Assembly: GCA_030737875.1 (NCBI GenBank)
Contig: CM060918.1
Coordinates: forward strand, 773,320,552 to 773,384,551
Source of the DNA: Allium sativum
Taxonomy: Eukaryota; Streptophyta; Magnoliopsida; Asparagales; Amaryllidaceae
Length of the DNA: 64,000 bases
Reading direction: 5' to 3'
This document shows, one piece after another, positions 11,893 through 22,711 of the stretch. The translations under genes were made by a program, and so were the position numbers. Each line of letters begins with the position of its first letter. Position 1 is the stretch's first letter. The notes beneath the pieces are model-generated. The model was not told where the DNA came from, did no database searches, and worked only from the letters and a program-made list of their open reading frames with translations.

Positions 11893-12660
11893 GTAACTGA
11901 TCACACCCACACCGCTTACTGCTCAAACATTACAGATCACTTGCCCTAAAAATGGCAACTCTCTTTCTTGCCTGGGAAGTCTGCAGTTAAATAGCAAGGA
12001 TGTCGTTTCAACTGCCTGTGTGATGATGGGACGGTAAAGATTGGTCAGCCTAACCCTACAGCGAATTCCAAGTTCGGGAATAGCTTAGACAGAAGCAAAG
12101 AGTAGGAAATAAGAAAGGTCTACACGGAATTATGATGAAACTGTTGCGAAGTTCCTTAGGTAAGAAGATGATCTATGTCAATGTTCTAGATTAGGGAAAA
12201 TATACCGATACGTTTTTGTTTTTTAAATTTATTCTTTGATTTTTAGGCTTTGTTGGTTATGGTAGCTATATTTTGTTGGTATTTGTATACGGTTCATGTG
12301 ATTTTATGGCAATTGAATTGTTAGCACAAATTCTATGAGCATGGACTTGTCTGTTAGCTCTAAATTTTATAGTGGATGATTTGGAGTCAATTTAGGAAAT
12401 GAAACGATTTTGTAGGATATGTACCTCTTTTTTATTCCCTTGTCTAGTGGATAATAGGACTAAATATTGAAACAAGCCCCAAATTGTTGTGGCCATTTCT
12501 ATGAATATCAAATTAAACTATATTAATTTGTGTTTAATTTAATATTTCCTTTTAAGCTGTAGAACTATTTACTTGTATATAGTTGAGTTTATGTATGTTT
12601 GAAGTAAACAATAAAGTTAGCCCTGAATTCTCAGCAAATTGGTGCACTGCAAAATCCCAA
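11893..12660 (+). repeat. Duplicated module M1, copy 2
   Basis: It has the conserved ATG at about 11951 (ATGGCAACTCTC), but the frame of copy 1 stops after 12 codons. The core TCGTTTCAACTGCCTG is conserved, as are the donor-like GTAAG and the ending CAAATTGGTGCACTGCAA. It then jumps at about 12665 into an L5-type segment, a rearrangement breakpoint. Confidence 0.55.
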
Positions 12661-12917
12661 GTTGGGGCAGTTTATTAAAGCAAACACTTAAAATCCATTG
12701 AGCCACATAGCCCCATACCATAGAGTGAATTTGTTGTTAAGCAAACGGGGACCGCGGAATCCACATTTTGAGCGAGAATGAATGGAGAATTTTGGGTGAA
12801 AAGGGATTGTGTTTTATGCTATGAAATGGGAAAATGGATAGGTATGTGTGAAATCCGTTATATTAATATGAAATCTGTTATACTATAACACCCACGTATA
12901 TCTGATGTACGGAAAGC
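12661..12917. repeat. Second L5-type segment
   Basis: Matches 11700-11880 and 27650-27880 (CCATTGAGCCACATAGCCCC, AAGCAAACGGGGACC, GAAATGGGAAAATGG). It carries no gene and runs into the 5S-like insert. Confidence 0.55.
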
Positions 12918-12966
12918 CGTGAGAATAATATTAGGATGGGAGACTGCTTGGGAAGTCCTCTCGCGC
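12918..12966 (+). pseudogene. 5S rRNA fragment (3' half)
   Basis: GAGAATAATATTAGGATGGG followed by AGACTGCTTGGGAAGTCCTC matches the plant 5S rRNA segment that covers the intermediate element and C box of the internal promoter. About 35 of 42 positions agree by eye, and most differences are C-to-T or G-to-A. The 5' half and A box are absent. In the paralogous copies (for example 29920) 24 bases of ordinary sequence stand where about 90 bases including this fragment stand here, so it is an insertion or replacement. The source could be 5S rDNA or a Cassandra-type element, which carries 5S sequence in its LTRs. Confidence 0.75.
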
Positions 12967-13264
12967 TTGAGTACGGGAGCCTTTGGCTCTGGGTATCCAC
13001 CTTTATGTAATATAAATTTTACTGGAAGCTTTTTGTTAAAAAATTACTATATAAAATTTATTTTACTACAAGATAAGATACTTGAATTAGGAACTTACGA
13101 TGCACCAATATATCCAACAAGATTTTCTTGTACTTTACATTAAAATATTGAAGATAATACATCTAAATGCTATTGGAAGGTTATAACTTTATTGAACAAA
13201 GTATATGTAATAACAATGTGACTATTAATTTTTTGAAATTATGAAAAAATATTGAAAAAGCATC

Positions 13265-13333
13265 CTTTCTAAGGATCAAACCTATGATCTTTGATTTGTA
13301 AACCAACACATGTTCATTGGGCCACATTGTCAC
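13265..13333 (-). pseudogene. Decayed tRNA-Arg-like relic (stratum L7), copy 1
   Basis: On the minus strand, GTGGCCCAATGAACATG...GTTGGTTTACAAATCAA...GGTTTGATCC follows the layout of the window's tRNA-Arg(ACG) genes: the same D-arm start, an ACG-to-ACA anticodon region with one base lost, and box B with C56 changed. The acceptor stem no longer pairs. Confidence 0.55.
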
Positions 13334-13686
13334 TTATCTTACTGCTTAAATTGTATGGTCACATTCATAATATAATATAAAATAATGCAGTTTAACTGAT
13401 AAAAAAAGAAAGAATGCTTTGGATTATGGTGTTGACATGAATCGTATTCTTTAATTATAGGTTTGATAAATATTTTGCTTAGTTTTTTGTTGAAATTTCT
13501 ATTATGCGGTAGACTGGGTGAATAGATAAAATGTTTGAAGCATGAAATAGTGATTAAGGATGTCAGCCGATATTTGAATTCCATCAACATTCGTATTCTG
13601 AAACTGGAAAAAAAGTCATATTTTCCCACACAGTTTAATTGTCATATAAGAAGCATATGTATTAGACCTGATAAAATAGCATGCTA

Positions 13687-13697
13687 GTCCCACATCA
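13687..13697 (+). promoter_or_regulatory. USE promoter element of 7SL copy A
   Basis: GTCCCACATCA matches the plant USE consensus RTCCCACATCG at 10 of 11 bases and lies 64 bases before the inferred transcript start. The TATA element expected near -30 is weak here (AAATATC at 13724). Confidence 0.75.
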
Positions 13698-13750
13698 TAA
13701 AATTTTTGTTAATAACTCGGAGCAAATATCAAGTGCTCAGTTGATCAACC

Positions 13751-14047
13751 GTCGAGCTAGGTAACGCGAGCTTGTGACCAAGTGGGGCATTAATTTGATG
13801 GAATGTTAGGCCATGTTGCTGAGTCGGGGCACATTGTGCACTAAGCTGGCCTGCCCGATCCAAGTTGCTGAGTGGCCTGCGCAGTTGGGCTAGAAAGCCG
13901 GACTGTGCTGGCTATAGTAAGGAGGCAATGCGTCAGGCTGGTCACAGAGCAGCAAAAACTCCTTGCTCTCAATGGTGGATGGATAACAGGCTACTGTATT
14001 CTGTTCCCACAATGGATTTGATGACGGTTCTCCAGCAAACCATCTTC
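13751..14047 (+). ncRNA. 7SL (SRP) RNA gene, copy A
   Basis: 7SL is the RNA scaffold of the signal recognition particle, which targets ribosomes to the endoplasmic reticulum. The 297-base segment has the plant length (about 300). An Alu-domain start (GTCGAGC...GAGCTTGTGACC...GTGGGGCATTAA) is followed by CTGAGTCGGGG. A helix-8 tip has GAGCA and AAACTCC around a GCAA tetraloop, the SRP54-binding region. Then comes TGGATGGATAACAGGCT, and a T6 run ends it. USE upstream and Pol III terminator downstream are present. Odd points: the helix-6 loop is AGAA where copy B has GGAA, the TATA is weak, and the Alu loop reads TGTGAC where I expect TGTAAC. It may be a weak gene or a recent pseudogene. Confidence 0.75.
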
Positions 14048-14053
14048 TTTTTT
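14048..14053 (+). terminator. Pol III T-run terminator of 7SL copy A
   Basis: Six consecutive T bases directly after the conserved 3' end CAGCAAACCATCTTC. Confidence 0.75.
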
Positions 14054-14274
14054 GCACTCTTTGAATATGATGATTTTGGTTATGCGGACACTACTGCTGA
14101 TTTATGGTCAGACACAGGAATTACTTTTGATGATGTTTATGCTGATGTTACTACTGGACTTGTACAAATGGCCACATTTTTGAACATGGTATTAATTCTC
14201 TACCACTTTCCTATTTTAACTGGTTGCGCATGTGTAACAGAAAAAACATATATGATGAGTCATGTGCATTTTGT
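14054..14274 (+). repeat. 7SL downstream block L11, copy 1 (open but unassigned frame)
   Basis: Conserved with 14346-14600 and 31002-31250. One frame is open across the 7SL end and reads FGYADTTADL and FDDVYADVTT, ending near an AACATG|GTATTAATT donor-like junction. It may be another exon of the unidentified gene, or chance. The 13974-14274 stretch is tandemly duplicated with a period of about 300 bases. Confidence 0.35.
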
Positions 14275-14345
14275 TGATGGATAACAGGCTACTGAATTCT
14301 GTTCCCATAATGGATTCGGTGACAATTCTCCAGCAAACCATCTAC
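14275..14345 (+). pseudogene. 7SL 3'-end fragment
   Basis: GATGGATAACAGGCTACTG through CTCCAGCAAACCATC repeats the last 70 bases of 7SL copy A about 300 bases downstream. It is followed by a T5 run but has no 5' part or promoter. It arose by a local tandem duplication that includes block L11. Confidence 0.8.
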
Positions 14346-14744
14346 TTTTTGCTCTCTTTGAATATGCTGATTTTGGTTATGTGGACACTACTGCTGATTT
14401 ACGGTCAGACACAGGAATTACTTTTGCTGATGTTTATGCTGATGTTACTACTGAACTTGTACAAATGGCCCCATTTTTGAACTTGGTATTAATTCTCTAC
14501 CACTTTCCTATTTTAACTGGTTGTGCATGTGTAATACAAAAAACGTATATGAAGATTGAAGAGTCATGTGCATTGTGGATGGTTGAAGAACTGTTCTGAA
14601 GGTACAATTTAAAACCTTCCACTGTTAATGTTAAAGTATGTTGATGGATAGAAAGAGCAAATTTAAAACTAGATCATATGTTGACGTATAGAAGGTAAAT
14701 TTACTAAATTATCCTTCCAGGCATAAAGAAAGAGCAAAAAACAG

Positions 14745-14816
14745 TATCAGAGCCAGGTTTCAATCGTGGGGCCTGTGGGTTATGGGCCCACCACGCTTCC
14801 GCTGAGCCACTCTGAT
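14745..14816 (-). pseudogene. Initiator tRNA-Met(CAT) pseudogene, copy 1
   Basis: 72 bases on the minus strand with the initiator features A1-T72, a GGG/CCC anticodon stem and CAT anticodon. The T-stem is damaged (CCACG opposite CCTGG), the T-loop reads ATTGAAA instead of ATCGAAA, and the D-arm reads GGCTCAGC rather than GGCGCAGC. It lies tail-to-tail about 700 bases downstream of 7SL copy A. Confidence 0.85.
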
Positions 14817-15661
14817 TGGTAATAAAATGTGAGAATTGCATTTTTATTTTAGAATAATAGACAAGCTGCTCCTAGATTATATCCCAAGGCATGTCATCTT
14901 GCACTGTATAGAGCATGGAAGATAGTCCTACAAAATCACCAGACCGTTTTATCCATATAATAAACTGCATTCATCCTTGTATCATTACTTGCAGCCAGAT
15001 CTGTCTGAGTTTGATATTTCAACACATCCCTACCATAAGTCGACATAAATTTGTTTCAGACTTAAAATAAACTTGGGCAAGCTTGTTCTAAAACTGTTCA
15101 AAAAGTTTTAAATTTCGAAGGACTTTTGTAGGTCATATGTTGTCTTCTTACAGTGATCTAAGATACACAAGTAAACATTAAAATATACCCAAGTAAATAT
15201 TGTACTTGATTCTCATATATTTGATGCGTTTATCTCAATTTCTAGTGTTCCTCTTATTTTCACATTTGTATCTTCAAAATCGGTCAAGTATTTCCTCAAG
15301 AATAAAATAAATAAATAGATAAAATCATCGTAGTGTTGCCAGTGGTACAACAAATTCTCAGTAACATATATCGCTAATGTTACATCTTTTAAGCATTGTA
15401 ACCCTCAGACTCACTATAAGCTTTTCAGTATATGCATGTATTTTTTGCCCTTCTTGTTATTTTATCCAGTATCACCAAGTTAGTGTACATGTATTGTTGT
15501 ATTTCCAATGCTGATCCCATATATTCCTGTATAAGCAATGTCTGCCTTGTTATTCTTGAGGAAAGGAATTATTATGATGTATCATCTATCTATATTAACG
15601 GGTGATTGGAGATTATCTGCCATTTTGTTCGTCTAACATATGACATACTGTTTATGGGGTT
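14817..15661. repeat. Duplication-unit segment L13-L15, copy 1
   Basis: Shared with 31579-32440, 43955-44270 and 46891-47710: CAGATCTGTCTGAGTTTGATATTTC, TCACATTTGTATCTTCAAAATC, TGTAACCCTCAGACTCACTA and GCCTTGTTATTCTTGAGGAAA appear in the same order. No gene is visible. The LARD element interrupts its end. Confidence 0.7.
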
Positions 15662-15666
15662 CACCC
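15662..15666. repeat. Left target-site duplication (CACCC) of the LARD element
   Basis: CACCC directly before the 5' LTR equals the five bases after the 3' LTR. Confidence 0.92.
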
Positions 15667-16257
15667 TGTAACAACCCGTATTTTCAATAACCTGATATAA
15701 CATAAATGGAGGCAGAATTAAACTGTAAAATCTGAATCAAGGGAAATGGGCTATGCCATTGCGTTCGTCTCGGAAAAATACGCGAAATAGAGTCCGAGTT
15801 TTCGAAAATCGGAGTCCGTATGACCAGGATATGGCCTCGCGAAGTTTCACGAAAAATTCCCAAATTAAAGTATACTTAATTAAGTGAAATGGGTTGCGCA
15901 GAGAAATATATATATATATATATATATTGATATATATATATATATAATTGAAAATTAAATAAATAAATATGCAAAAATGTTCAAAACAGCGAATTGGGAG
16001 AGGGGAATAACCGAACCGGCCGATTTTTGAGGTCGACCCAAGCCCGCTGGGTCGACTAGGGGTTAATCCAGGGTGTTTGGCTGTCAACCCATGGGCTGAT
16101 TCGCTCAAATGCAGATTTTGCATTTGGATGGTTCTCATGGTTCATCTTTAATCTAAAGGCCCTAGATGGTTCCTACACTTGACTTCTTCCCCAAGACATG
16201 CTTTGATGGCTTGGATTGAATCTAGGTTTAATCCTATGGCCTAAAACACTTGCCTAA

Positions 16258-16267
16258 TATATAAATA
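16258..16267 (+). promoter_or_regulatory. Putative TATA box of the 5' LTR
   Basis: TATATAAATA followed by AGACCCTAACC, about 590 bases into the LTR. The equivalent in the 58257 LTR is CTATATAAACAG. Confidence 0.5.
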
Positions 16268-17526
16268 AGACCCTAACCTATCCTAAATCCTCATTATTCA
16301 TTCATGCAACTAAACTATGGCAAAATTTTACCTCTCATGGCCTCCACTCTCTTCATAAAATTTCTAAATGGTTTCTATGAGAGATTTTCCATGCATACAA
16401 GTGTTTTCAAGCTTGTATGAGTGTCATTAGCTTGCATTCAAGTCAAGTTTCTATCTTTGCATCATAAAGCAAGGGTTTTGATCATTTTGGCTCAAGGGTT
16501 TTTATGTTAGAGCTTGCATTTTGGGTCTATTTGATTGCATAAGGGCTTTGTCATATCTTTTGTGCCTTCATAGCAATGTAAGCCCTTTCCCTACTCTTAG
16601 ATATTAACTATGAAGTTAAATGTTCATGTTGCAAGTTTGGGTTTGATCATTGAGTATGATACATGCTATCATGTCATGCAAGTTTATGAAGTCATTATCT
16701 TGATCTTGTGAGCTAAAAGCTACAACCTTTATGTTGAAATGTTGCATTAGGCAACATGAGAACCCTCATAACCTTTATGTCGACTTGCATATGAAGTCAT
16801 AACCCTTATATGATGATATATGCGAGTTACTAGTCATCATTCCATATCTTTTGTCACCATGATTCGCTTATGTGCCAAGTTTGGGTTTATGCATGTTTTG
16901 AGGCTTAAGAATGTAACATGCAAGTTAATGAACACATTTGTGCCTCATTTGCCACCATGATTAACTTGTGGCTTAATATCCATTTTTGTCATGCCTTTGC
17001 CAAGTCTCTTCTTTTAATCCATTACGTTGTCGCAAACGTATATGCGAGTTTAAAAGCGTTGGGTTATGTTATGGGTGATTTCTAATGACATGAAAATACA
17101 ACTTGAAAACATGACTTGAAATATAACATGGAAGTTGACATGTAAGTATGCATAAAAACATAAGCTTGGGAATTTACCTATTAAGTTAGGTCTACCCTTT
17201 AGGAATTTACCTATTAAGTTAGGTCTACCCAAATGCTTGAAAACTTGTAACATGTTTTGGGAAACATGATGGACATGACACTTAGATAATATAAGTGTGG
17301 CCAACTCGAGGTTGGGTTGAGTTTGCAACGTAAAACCACCCGGAACCGACCGGACTAACTAGTAGTTGCAAACAATAGGACCCAATGTGAGAAGTTGGTC
17401 ATGTTGTGCTTGAACCCGAGGTTAGACCAAGTTGTGGTGTAAAGCTACCCGGAACCGACCGGCTTAACTAGTAACCACAACAAAGTCTAATGTGAGAGGT
17501 GAAGGTGCATTAAGTAATTAGTGCCA

Positions 17527-18289
17527 CATGATAGGGTTAAGTTAATTTGATTAATGACTCTTAACCAAATATGACATGGACAAATGGGTTAAGTAATTTG
17601 ATTAGGCTAATGATACTTAACAAAACATGACAAGGTTGGGTAGGTTAAGTAACTTGATTTGCCTAATGACACTTAACCATTTTTATATGACTAGTGGATG
17701 GGGTTAAGTTAACCAACACTTAATCAATCCAACGCGATAACTTGGTAAGGTTAAGTAAGTTTTCTTAATGACGCTTAACCGAAAAATACGGTTAACGAAT
17801 GGGGTTAAGATTAGACTCAACTAGTCTAAACATGGAAATCGGATGGGGTTAAGTTAGCCTAGACTTAATTAATCCCACTTGGTAGTTTAATGGGGTTAAG
17901 TTAAACACTTAACTAATCTAAACATGATGAATTGATGTGGTTAAGTGACCTATACTTATCCAATCTAACTCGTTAATTTATTGTGGTTAAGTTAACCAAT
18001 ACTTAACCAATATAACGTGAAAACATGATAAGGCTAAGTCACGAATCGCTTGAATACACTTGACTGATTTGACTAAGTAAATTGATAGGGTCAAGTTAAT
18101 ATATACTTAACCAATCTAGAATGATAATTGGACGAGGTTAAGTCGTGAATTGCTTAATATACTTAACCAACTTGAGCATGGATTGTAGGGTTAAGCCTTG
18201 AACTTGGATACTTAGCCAATTTTGACAGGATTTGTAGACGGGTTAAGTCATGAACTTAAGTGACACTTAATCCATTATGTAAACCCTAG
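17527..18289 (+). repeat. GGTTAAGT...ACTTAACC palindromic array in the 5' LTR
   Basis: About 15 diverged units of 45-60 bases. Most contain GGTTAAGT, then 10-25 variable bases, then (A)CTTAACCAAT, so each unit can form a short hairpin. The related LTR at 58257 has only two such units (59757-59871) between the same flanks (CATGATAGGGTTAAG and AAACCCTAG). Confidence 0.85.
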
Positions 18290-20142
18290 TTCTGAGGATT
18301 AGGTGGATAACTGTAGTTAACAAGGATAACAGAAACAATGCTAAGTGGTAAACCTTAGTTGAAGAATAACTAAGTAATGATTCTTAGTCAAGGAAATTTA
18401 GACCAGTTCATAGATAGATGAGTAACCTGATACGGTAGGTCATCGTTTAAGTATACGAGTAAGAGCAAGTATCTGATTTAGATAAAGGCTCCAGCGAACT
18501 GGGTAACGAAGCAGCGGCTTCGGGGAACGTGAGGATATTCTTGGTATCCCTCTATGAGCTGCCAGGTGATTATACTAGGCTCATGAGAGGTTAAGGTCTG
18601 CGTTAGAAGAACCAAGAGTATGCCTTGGTTGTTATACGAGCGACCTAAAGACGGGGATGGATAGGGGATAGTCGACGATACACGGTCGTACCCTAGATAG
18701 CATTTCGTCAGGCTACCTACCATCTTTGGTCAAGCGTGTACGTACGGAAAGGCAGAGAACACCCAAAAGACCATAATTGCTATCTAATTATGGTTGCGGT
18801 AAGGCTTGGATGTGGGTTGGCTAGTGTTGTGTTCTCATACAGGATTTATCCTGTCTTGTCTTTCACTAGTTGAGGGAGTGGTCTCGTGGGACCATAGCCA
18901 CGTATAAGAAAAACAGACCTTAGCATCTGCATCGGCAGATAAATCGAAAGCTCCCGACCGAGTCTTGTATTTCTTGATTTGCTCTGTGATAGGACTCGGA
19001 TGGCACGATGTGATACATGTGCATACAGTCATGGAAAAGCGATTCACGATGAATGCGTGGGAAAAAGGGCGCGGTTGGCGGTTAGCGTAATCCCTAGTGG
19101 CCCTAGGTGGTTGAACCCAAATCGAGATACGAAAACGTGCAATAGGTAAGCATAATCCCTAGCAGCTCTAGGTAGCATAAGTCCTAGTTGTACAAACAAT
19201 AATTCATGTTGGAAGACCCTAGCTAGGTTTAGGGTAACAGTCCAAACCGATCTTAAGGATCATGGAACTATGTTAAAGTAATATAGAATCTCATGGGAAA
19301 GCCCGTATGGTCTACGGCAAGGGACTGAACATTTACATGGAATAAAACATACAAGTTGAGTAACCTATATATGCGATATATTAGGTTGACATGGACCATT
19401 ACACGACTTTTGAGTGAGGGTCATTCTTGGTTAACACATGACACGGTGGGGATACTAGTACGGTAGGTGCAGAGCTAAAATACAGGATAGATATCACGGG
19501 GCGTTATACGTGACAGATATCTTGGGGATATTATACTTGATAGAAACCTGACGATGTGATACCTTGTTTTATCTTGACATCGTAATTTATCATGACACCT
19601 TAGTTTATCTGAGTTCAGTAGTTCATCCTGTTATTTTGATCTAGCTTATCTATCTTGTTATCATGCTTATGTTCATCTCAGTTTCTCATGTCAGTTAATT
19701 TTACTAGTTTTTATGCTAATAGTAGATAGGGCTTACTCAGTCTTTTTGACTGACCCGTTTTGTTTCGCCTCTTTTCTTCCGTTCCCCCCCCCCTCCCAGG
19801 TTACAGGGAGGAAATACTGTTGTTTAGTTCGGACTTCTTCTGCTTAAAGGTCATCATGGATGGCTTGGACTTTTCTTGGCTAATGGCTACTTTACTGTTT
19901 TTACTTGGGGAATAATTTATGAAAATGTCTTTATGCTTCTTTACTATTGCAAGACAGGTTTTGATGTACTCTGATGTAAAAGGCTTTAGACCTTATTTAT
20001 TCATGTTATGAAAGTTTGATTTTACTTCCGCTATTTTATATGTTCTGTCTTGTGATATTTCTGTGCATGTTTACCAATAATGCCCCTCTAAAGCTAGTGC
20101 ATTCCTTTGCGAGTGACCCTAGCGGAGGCGGGGTGTTACACG

Positions 20143-20160
20143 TGGTATCAGAGAAGAAGG
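20143..20160 (+). promoter_or_regulatory. Primer binding site of the LARD element
   Basis: TGGTATCAGAGAAGAAGG begins 2 bases inside the LTR. The first 11 bases complement the 3' end of initiator tRNA-Met. The next base is A where the 58257 element has C (GAGCAGAAGG). Confidence 0.85.
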
Positions 20161-20345
20161 TTACCAGACTGGGCAAAAGTTTTTAATGACCTTCTGAAAA
20201 CTATTTGAAAAAAAAAACGTTTACAAAGAAGCATTTTTCAAGAAAATTTTCTTTTAAAAGAAAAATGCTATTCCCCAAAGGCCATTAGCACTATCCTTGT
20301 TTCCTTAATTGAGTCTCTTTTCCTTTCTTTCCTCCATCTGTAGTC
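20161..20345 (+). other. Untranslated leader of the LARD element
   Basis: Aligns throughout with the leader at 60910-61087 (GGGCAAAAGTTTT, CCTTCT.AAAACTATTT, CGTTTACAAAG.AGCATTTTTCAA, TATTCCCCAAA.GCCATTAGCAC). The gag ATG of the relative is not preserved. Confidence 0.75.
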
Positions 20346-21180
20346 ACAGTAGTTTTAACTGCGACTAGTCTTTTCTACCTACGAAAGTGCTTTCCATACG
20401 ATGGAGGTGGTTCTCGAGAGACCAGTGGCCGCGTTATAAGAAAGGATCGTGAGAAAGAAGGATAAAGGATACGAGCTTAAGGATGAGCAACTTGTTGGTA
20501 TGGCTTAGTCCTCAAAGGAGGGAGAAAGATGAACAATGAAACCCATGACGAGAGAGTACCTTTGGCATGGTAAAACGGGGCGGATAGTTAAGTATTATGG
20601 GACAAGGACAAGATCATCGGGAGGGCAGTAGTATGCTCTCATTTCTAGAGTACCTCGGAAGGAGGGTAACGATCTTGTTAAAGGTTTAGCTTTTCTTCTC
20701 TATCATCCCGTTAGGACTTCGTTGTTCGTATCATTTAAGTCTGCTTCGATAGTTGAGTCTCTGCACCTTAAGTACTAGCGTAATAGAGAATCCCATTTTT
20801 GTCTCAAAGTCCTATTGGAGAATCAGTCCATTTATACATGACTTGTTTGGATTTGGGAATGTCTATGCCAAGTGTTGAGTTTGGAAATAATGCTTATGTT
20901 TATAAGCTATGGATGGATTCTAGGGATGAAGTGGTTATCCAGTAGGGGGTGCCACTCTCGGTTTTGATAGGAGGGTAGTTAGACCTTTTGACTAGCCTTG
21001 GTAATGCCCTCGAAGTATCGGGTAACCTTTTTGAGGTTCTGTCATGACTAGTTACTTAGAATCCCTTGATGCCTTTATTGGAAATTTGAAGCCCGATCGA
21101 GTGGTGTTCGCCAATAAGACGGATGGTTTACTTCATTTATGCATGGGTTATAGAGATCACCCTAGTAAGTGCGCATGATA
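20346..21180 (+). pseudogene. Deleted gag-protease-RT remnant in the LARD element
   Basis: Nearly all of gag is missing. From about 20610, TCGGGAGGGCAGTAGTATGCTC matches the gag tail at 62043. A long stretch then matches the protease region: CACCTTAAGTACTAG, TTGTTTGGATTTGGG and AATGCTTATGTT correspond to 62208, 62288 and 62332. At 21099-21140 the frame reads VVFANKTDGLLHLC, equivalent to the start of RT ([14 protein letters not shown]). After a few more residues it stops. Frames shift many times. The catalytic Asp-Ser-Gly of protease and the RT active site are not preserved. Confidence 0.8.
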
Positions 21181-21250
21181 ACCTGATTGACATTTGTTTA
21201 CTTTCAAGAGAAAGTTCTTCTACATGGAATGCCTTATAGTATATAAACGA

Positions 21251-21330
21251 GATCCAAGATTCACTAGTGAATTTTGGAAAGCTTGCATGAGATCATGAGT
21301 ACGCAGTCATGTTTGCGTCAAGTATTCTAG
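21251..21330 (+). pseudogene. Integrase remnant in the LARD element
   Basis: One frame reads DPRFTSEFWK followed by CMRS and a stop. DPRFTSxFWK is a well-known motif around the second catalytic Asp of Gypsy integrases. Nothing else of the integrase core or a chromodomain could be followed. Confidence 0.7.
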
Positions 21331-22103
21331 GAAAATGATAAGTGCAAGTGGAACGAGAGGCGACGAAGAAATGAGTTCCAGCTCATGTTATGGAAACAGG
21401 AATAAGAAGCTACAAAATCGCGAAGTTAAAAGACGACTTTGATGGTCAAAGACTAGATACGCGCATGATATCTCTTTTTGGGAGTATATCCTTGATCCCT
21501 GTTTTCTGTAGATCTTACTTGTAGGCTACCTTTTGTGGACATCCTCTCGGTCCTATTCTCCGTTACAAACCCTGTAAGGAGTTTGTCCTGTTTATCTTCT
21601 CGACCCTGTTTCAGGGAATTCTAGGTAGAACCCTATGGATGTAAACATGTATTTGAAACATGTTATGATTGATATGGTTGCAAGTGGTTGCAAGTGGTTG
21701 CTCGTGGATGCGCGAATACACATTAGATACTAGCTCGACTCGGTCACATTTCATATTGCATATGCACGAGTATTTATACTTGTTTATGGATGAAATCGAA
21801 TTTATTATCATGCGGTTGTTGCATATGAATGAATGATTGTGCACGCATATAGTATCTATATGACTAGGACTATTTGCATACATGTTGGATTCATGGCACT
21901 ATACATATTTTGCATTAGTAAGATTATTCAGGCCTGATCATTAGCATTAGCTAAGGAACATGTACACACACGTTTTGCATATATTCATACAACATTAGAA
22001 ATCATCTAAGGACAATGGTTGCTTGTGGATGATGTTTTGAGTAGATGGATGATGGAGGTAGGATATGTTCTTCCTAACTTGGAGATTTCAGGGACGAAAT
22101 CCT
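21331..22103 (+). other. Non-coding 3' internal region of the LARD element
   Basis: No domain is visible. GGTTGCAAGTGGTTGCAAGTGGTTGC at about 21676-21703 is a small triplication. Near the end, TTTCAGGGACGAAATCC corresponds to the last codons of pol in related Gypsy elements. Confidence 0.5.
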
Positions 22104-22118
22104 AAAAGGTGGGGAGAA
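22104..22118 (+). promoter_or_regulatory. Polypurine tract of the LARD element
   Basis: AAAAGGTGGGGAGAA directly precedes the 3' LTR; it is the usual plus-strand primer for Gypsy elements. Confidence 0.8.
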
Positions 22119-22703
22119 TGTAACAACCCGTATTTTCAATAACCTGATATAACATAAATGTAGGCAGAATTAAACTGTAAAATCTGAATCAAGGGAAACG
22201 GGCTATGCCATTGCGTTCGTCTCGGAAAAATACGCGAAATAGAGTCCGAGTTTTCGAAAATCGGAGTCCGTATGACCAGGATATGGCCTCGCGAAGTTTC
22301 ACGAAAAATTCCCAAATTAAAGTATACTTAATTAAGTGAAATGGGTTGCGCAGAGAAAAATATATATATTGATATATATATATATATATAATTGAAAATT
22401 AAATAAATAAATATGCAAAAATGTTCAAAACAGCGAATTGGGAGAGGGGAATAACCGAACCGGCCGATTTTTGAGGTCGACCCGAGCCTGCTGGGTCGAC
22501 TAGGGGTTAATCCAGGGTGTTTGGCTGTCAACCCGTGGGCCGATTCGCTCAAATGCAGATTTTGCATTTGGATGGTTCTCATGGTTCATCTTTAATCTAA
22601 AGGCCCTAGATGGTTCCTACACTTGACTTCTTCCCCAAGACATGCTTTGATGGCTTGGATTGAATCTAGGTTTAATCCTATGGCCTAAAACACTTGCCTA
22701 ATC

Positions 22704-22711
22704 TATAAATA
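22704..22711 (+). promoter_or_regulatory. Putative TATA box of the 3' LTR
   Basis: TATAAATA, same position in the LTR as 16258. If active it would direct transcription rightward into the 26.6-kb duplication units. Confidence 0.4.

Larger units (their letters stand above)
15667..20140 (+). repeat. 5' LTR of the LARD element
   Basis: In order it holds the CGGAGTCCGTATGACC block shared with the 58257 LTR, a (TA)n tract at about 15908-15947, a TATA box at 16258 and a 31-bp tandem duplication at about 17170-17230 (ATTTACCTATTAAGTTAGGTC). Two diverged copies of a block with CGAGGTT and CCGGAACCGACCGG follow at about 17305-17500, then a GGTTAAGT array, and a C-rich tract near 19786 before the conserved end. 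Short minus-strand frames in it recur unchanged in the other LTR and are not genes. Confidence 0.93.

Noticed and set aside
13865..14284. 139-codon plus-strand frame
   Set aside because: Its first part is the S domain of 7SL RNA (helix 8 and 3' end). Only the later part (block L11) might be coding, so the ORF as a whole is not a gene.
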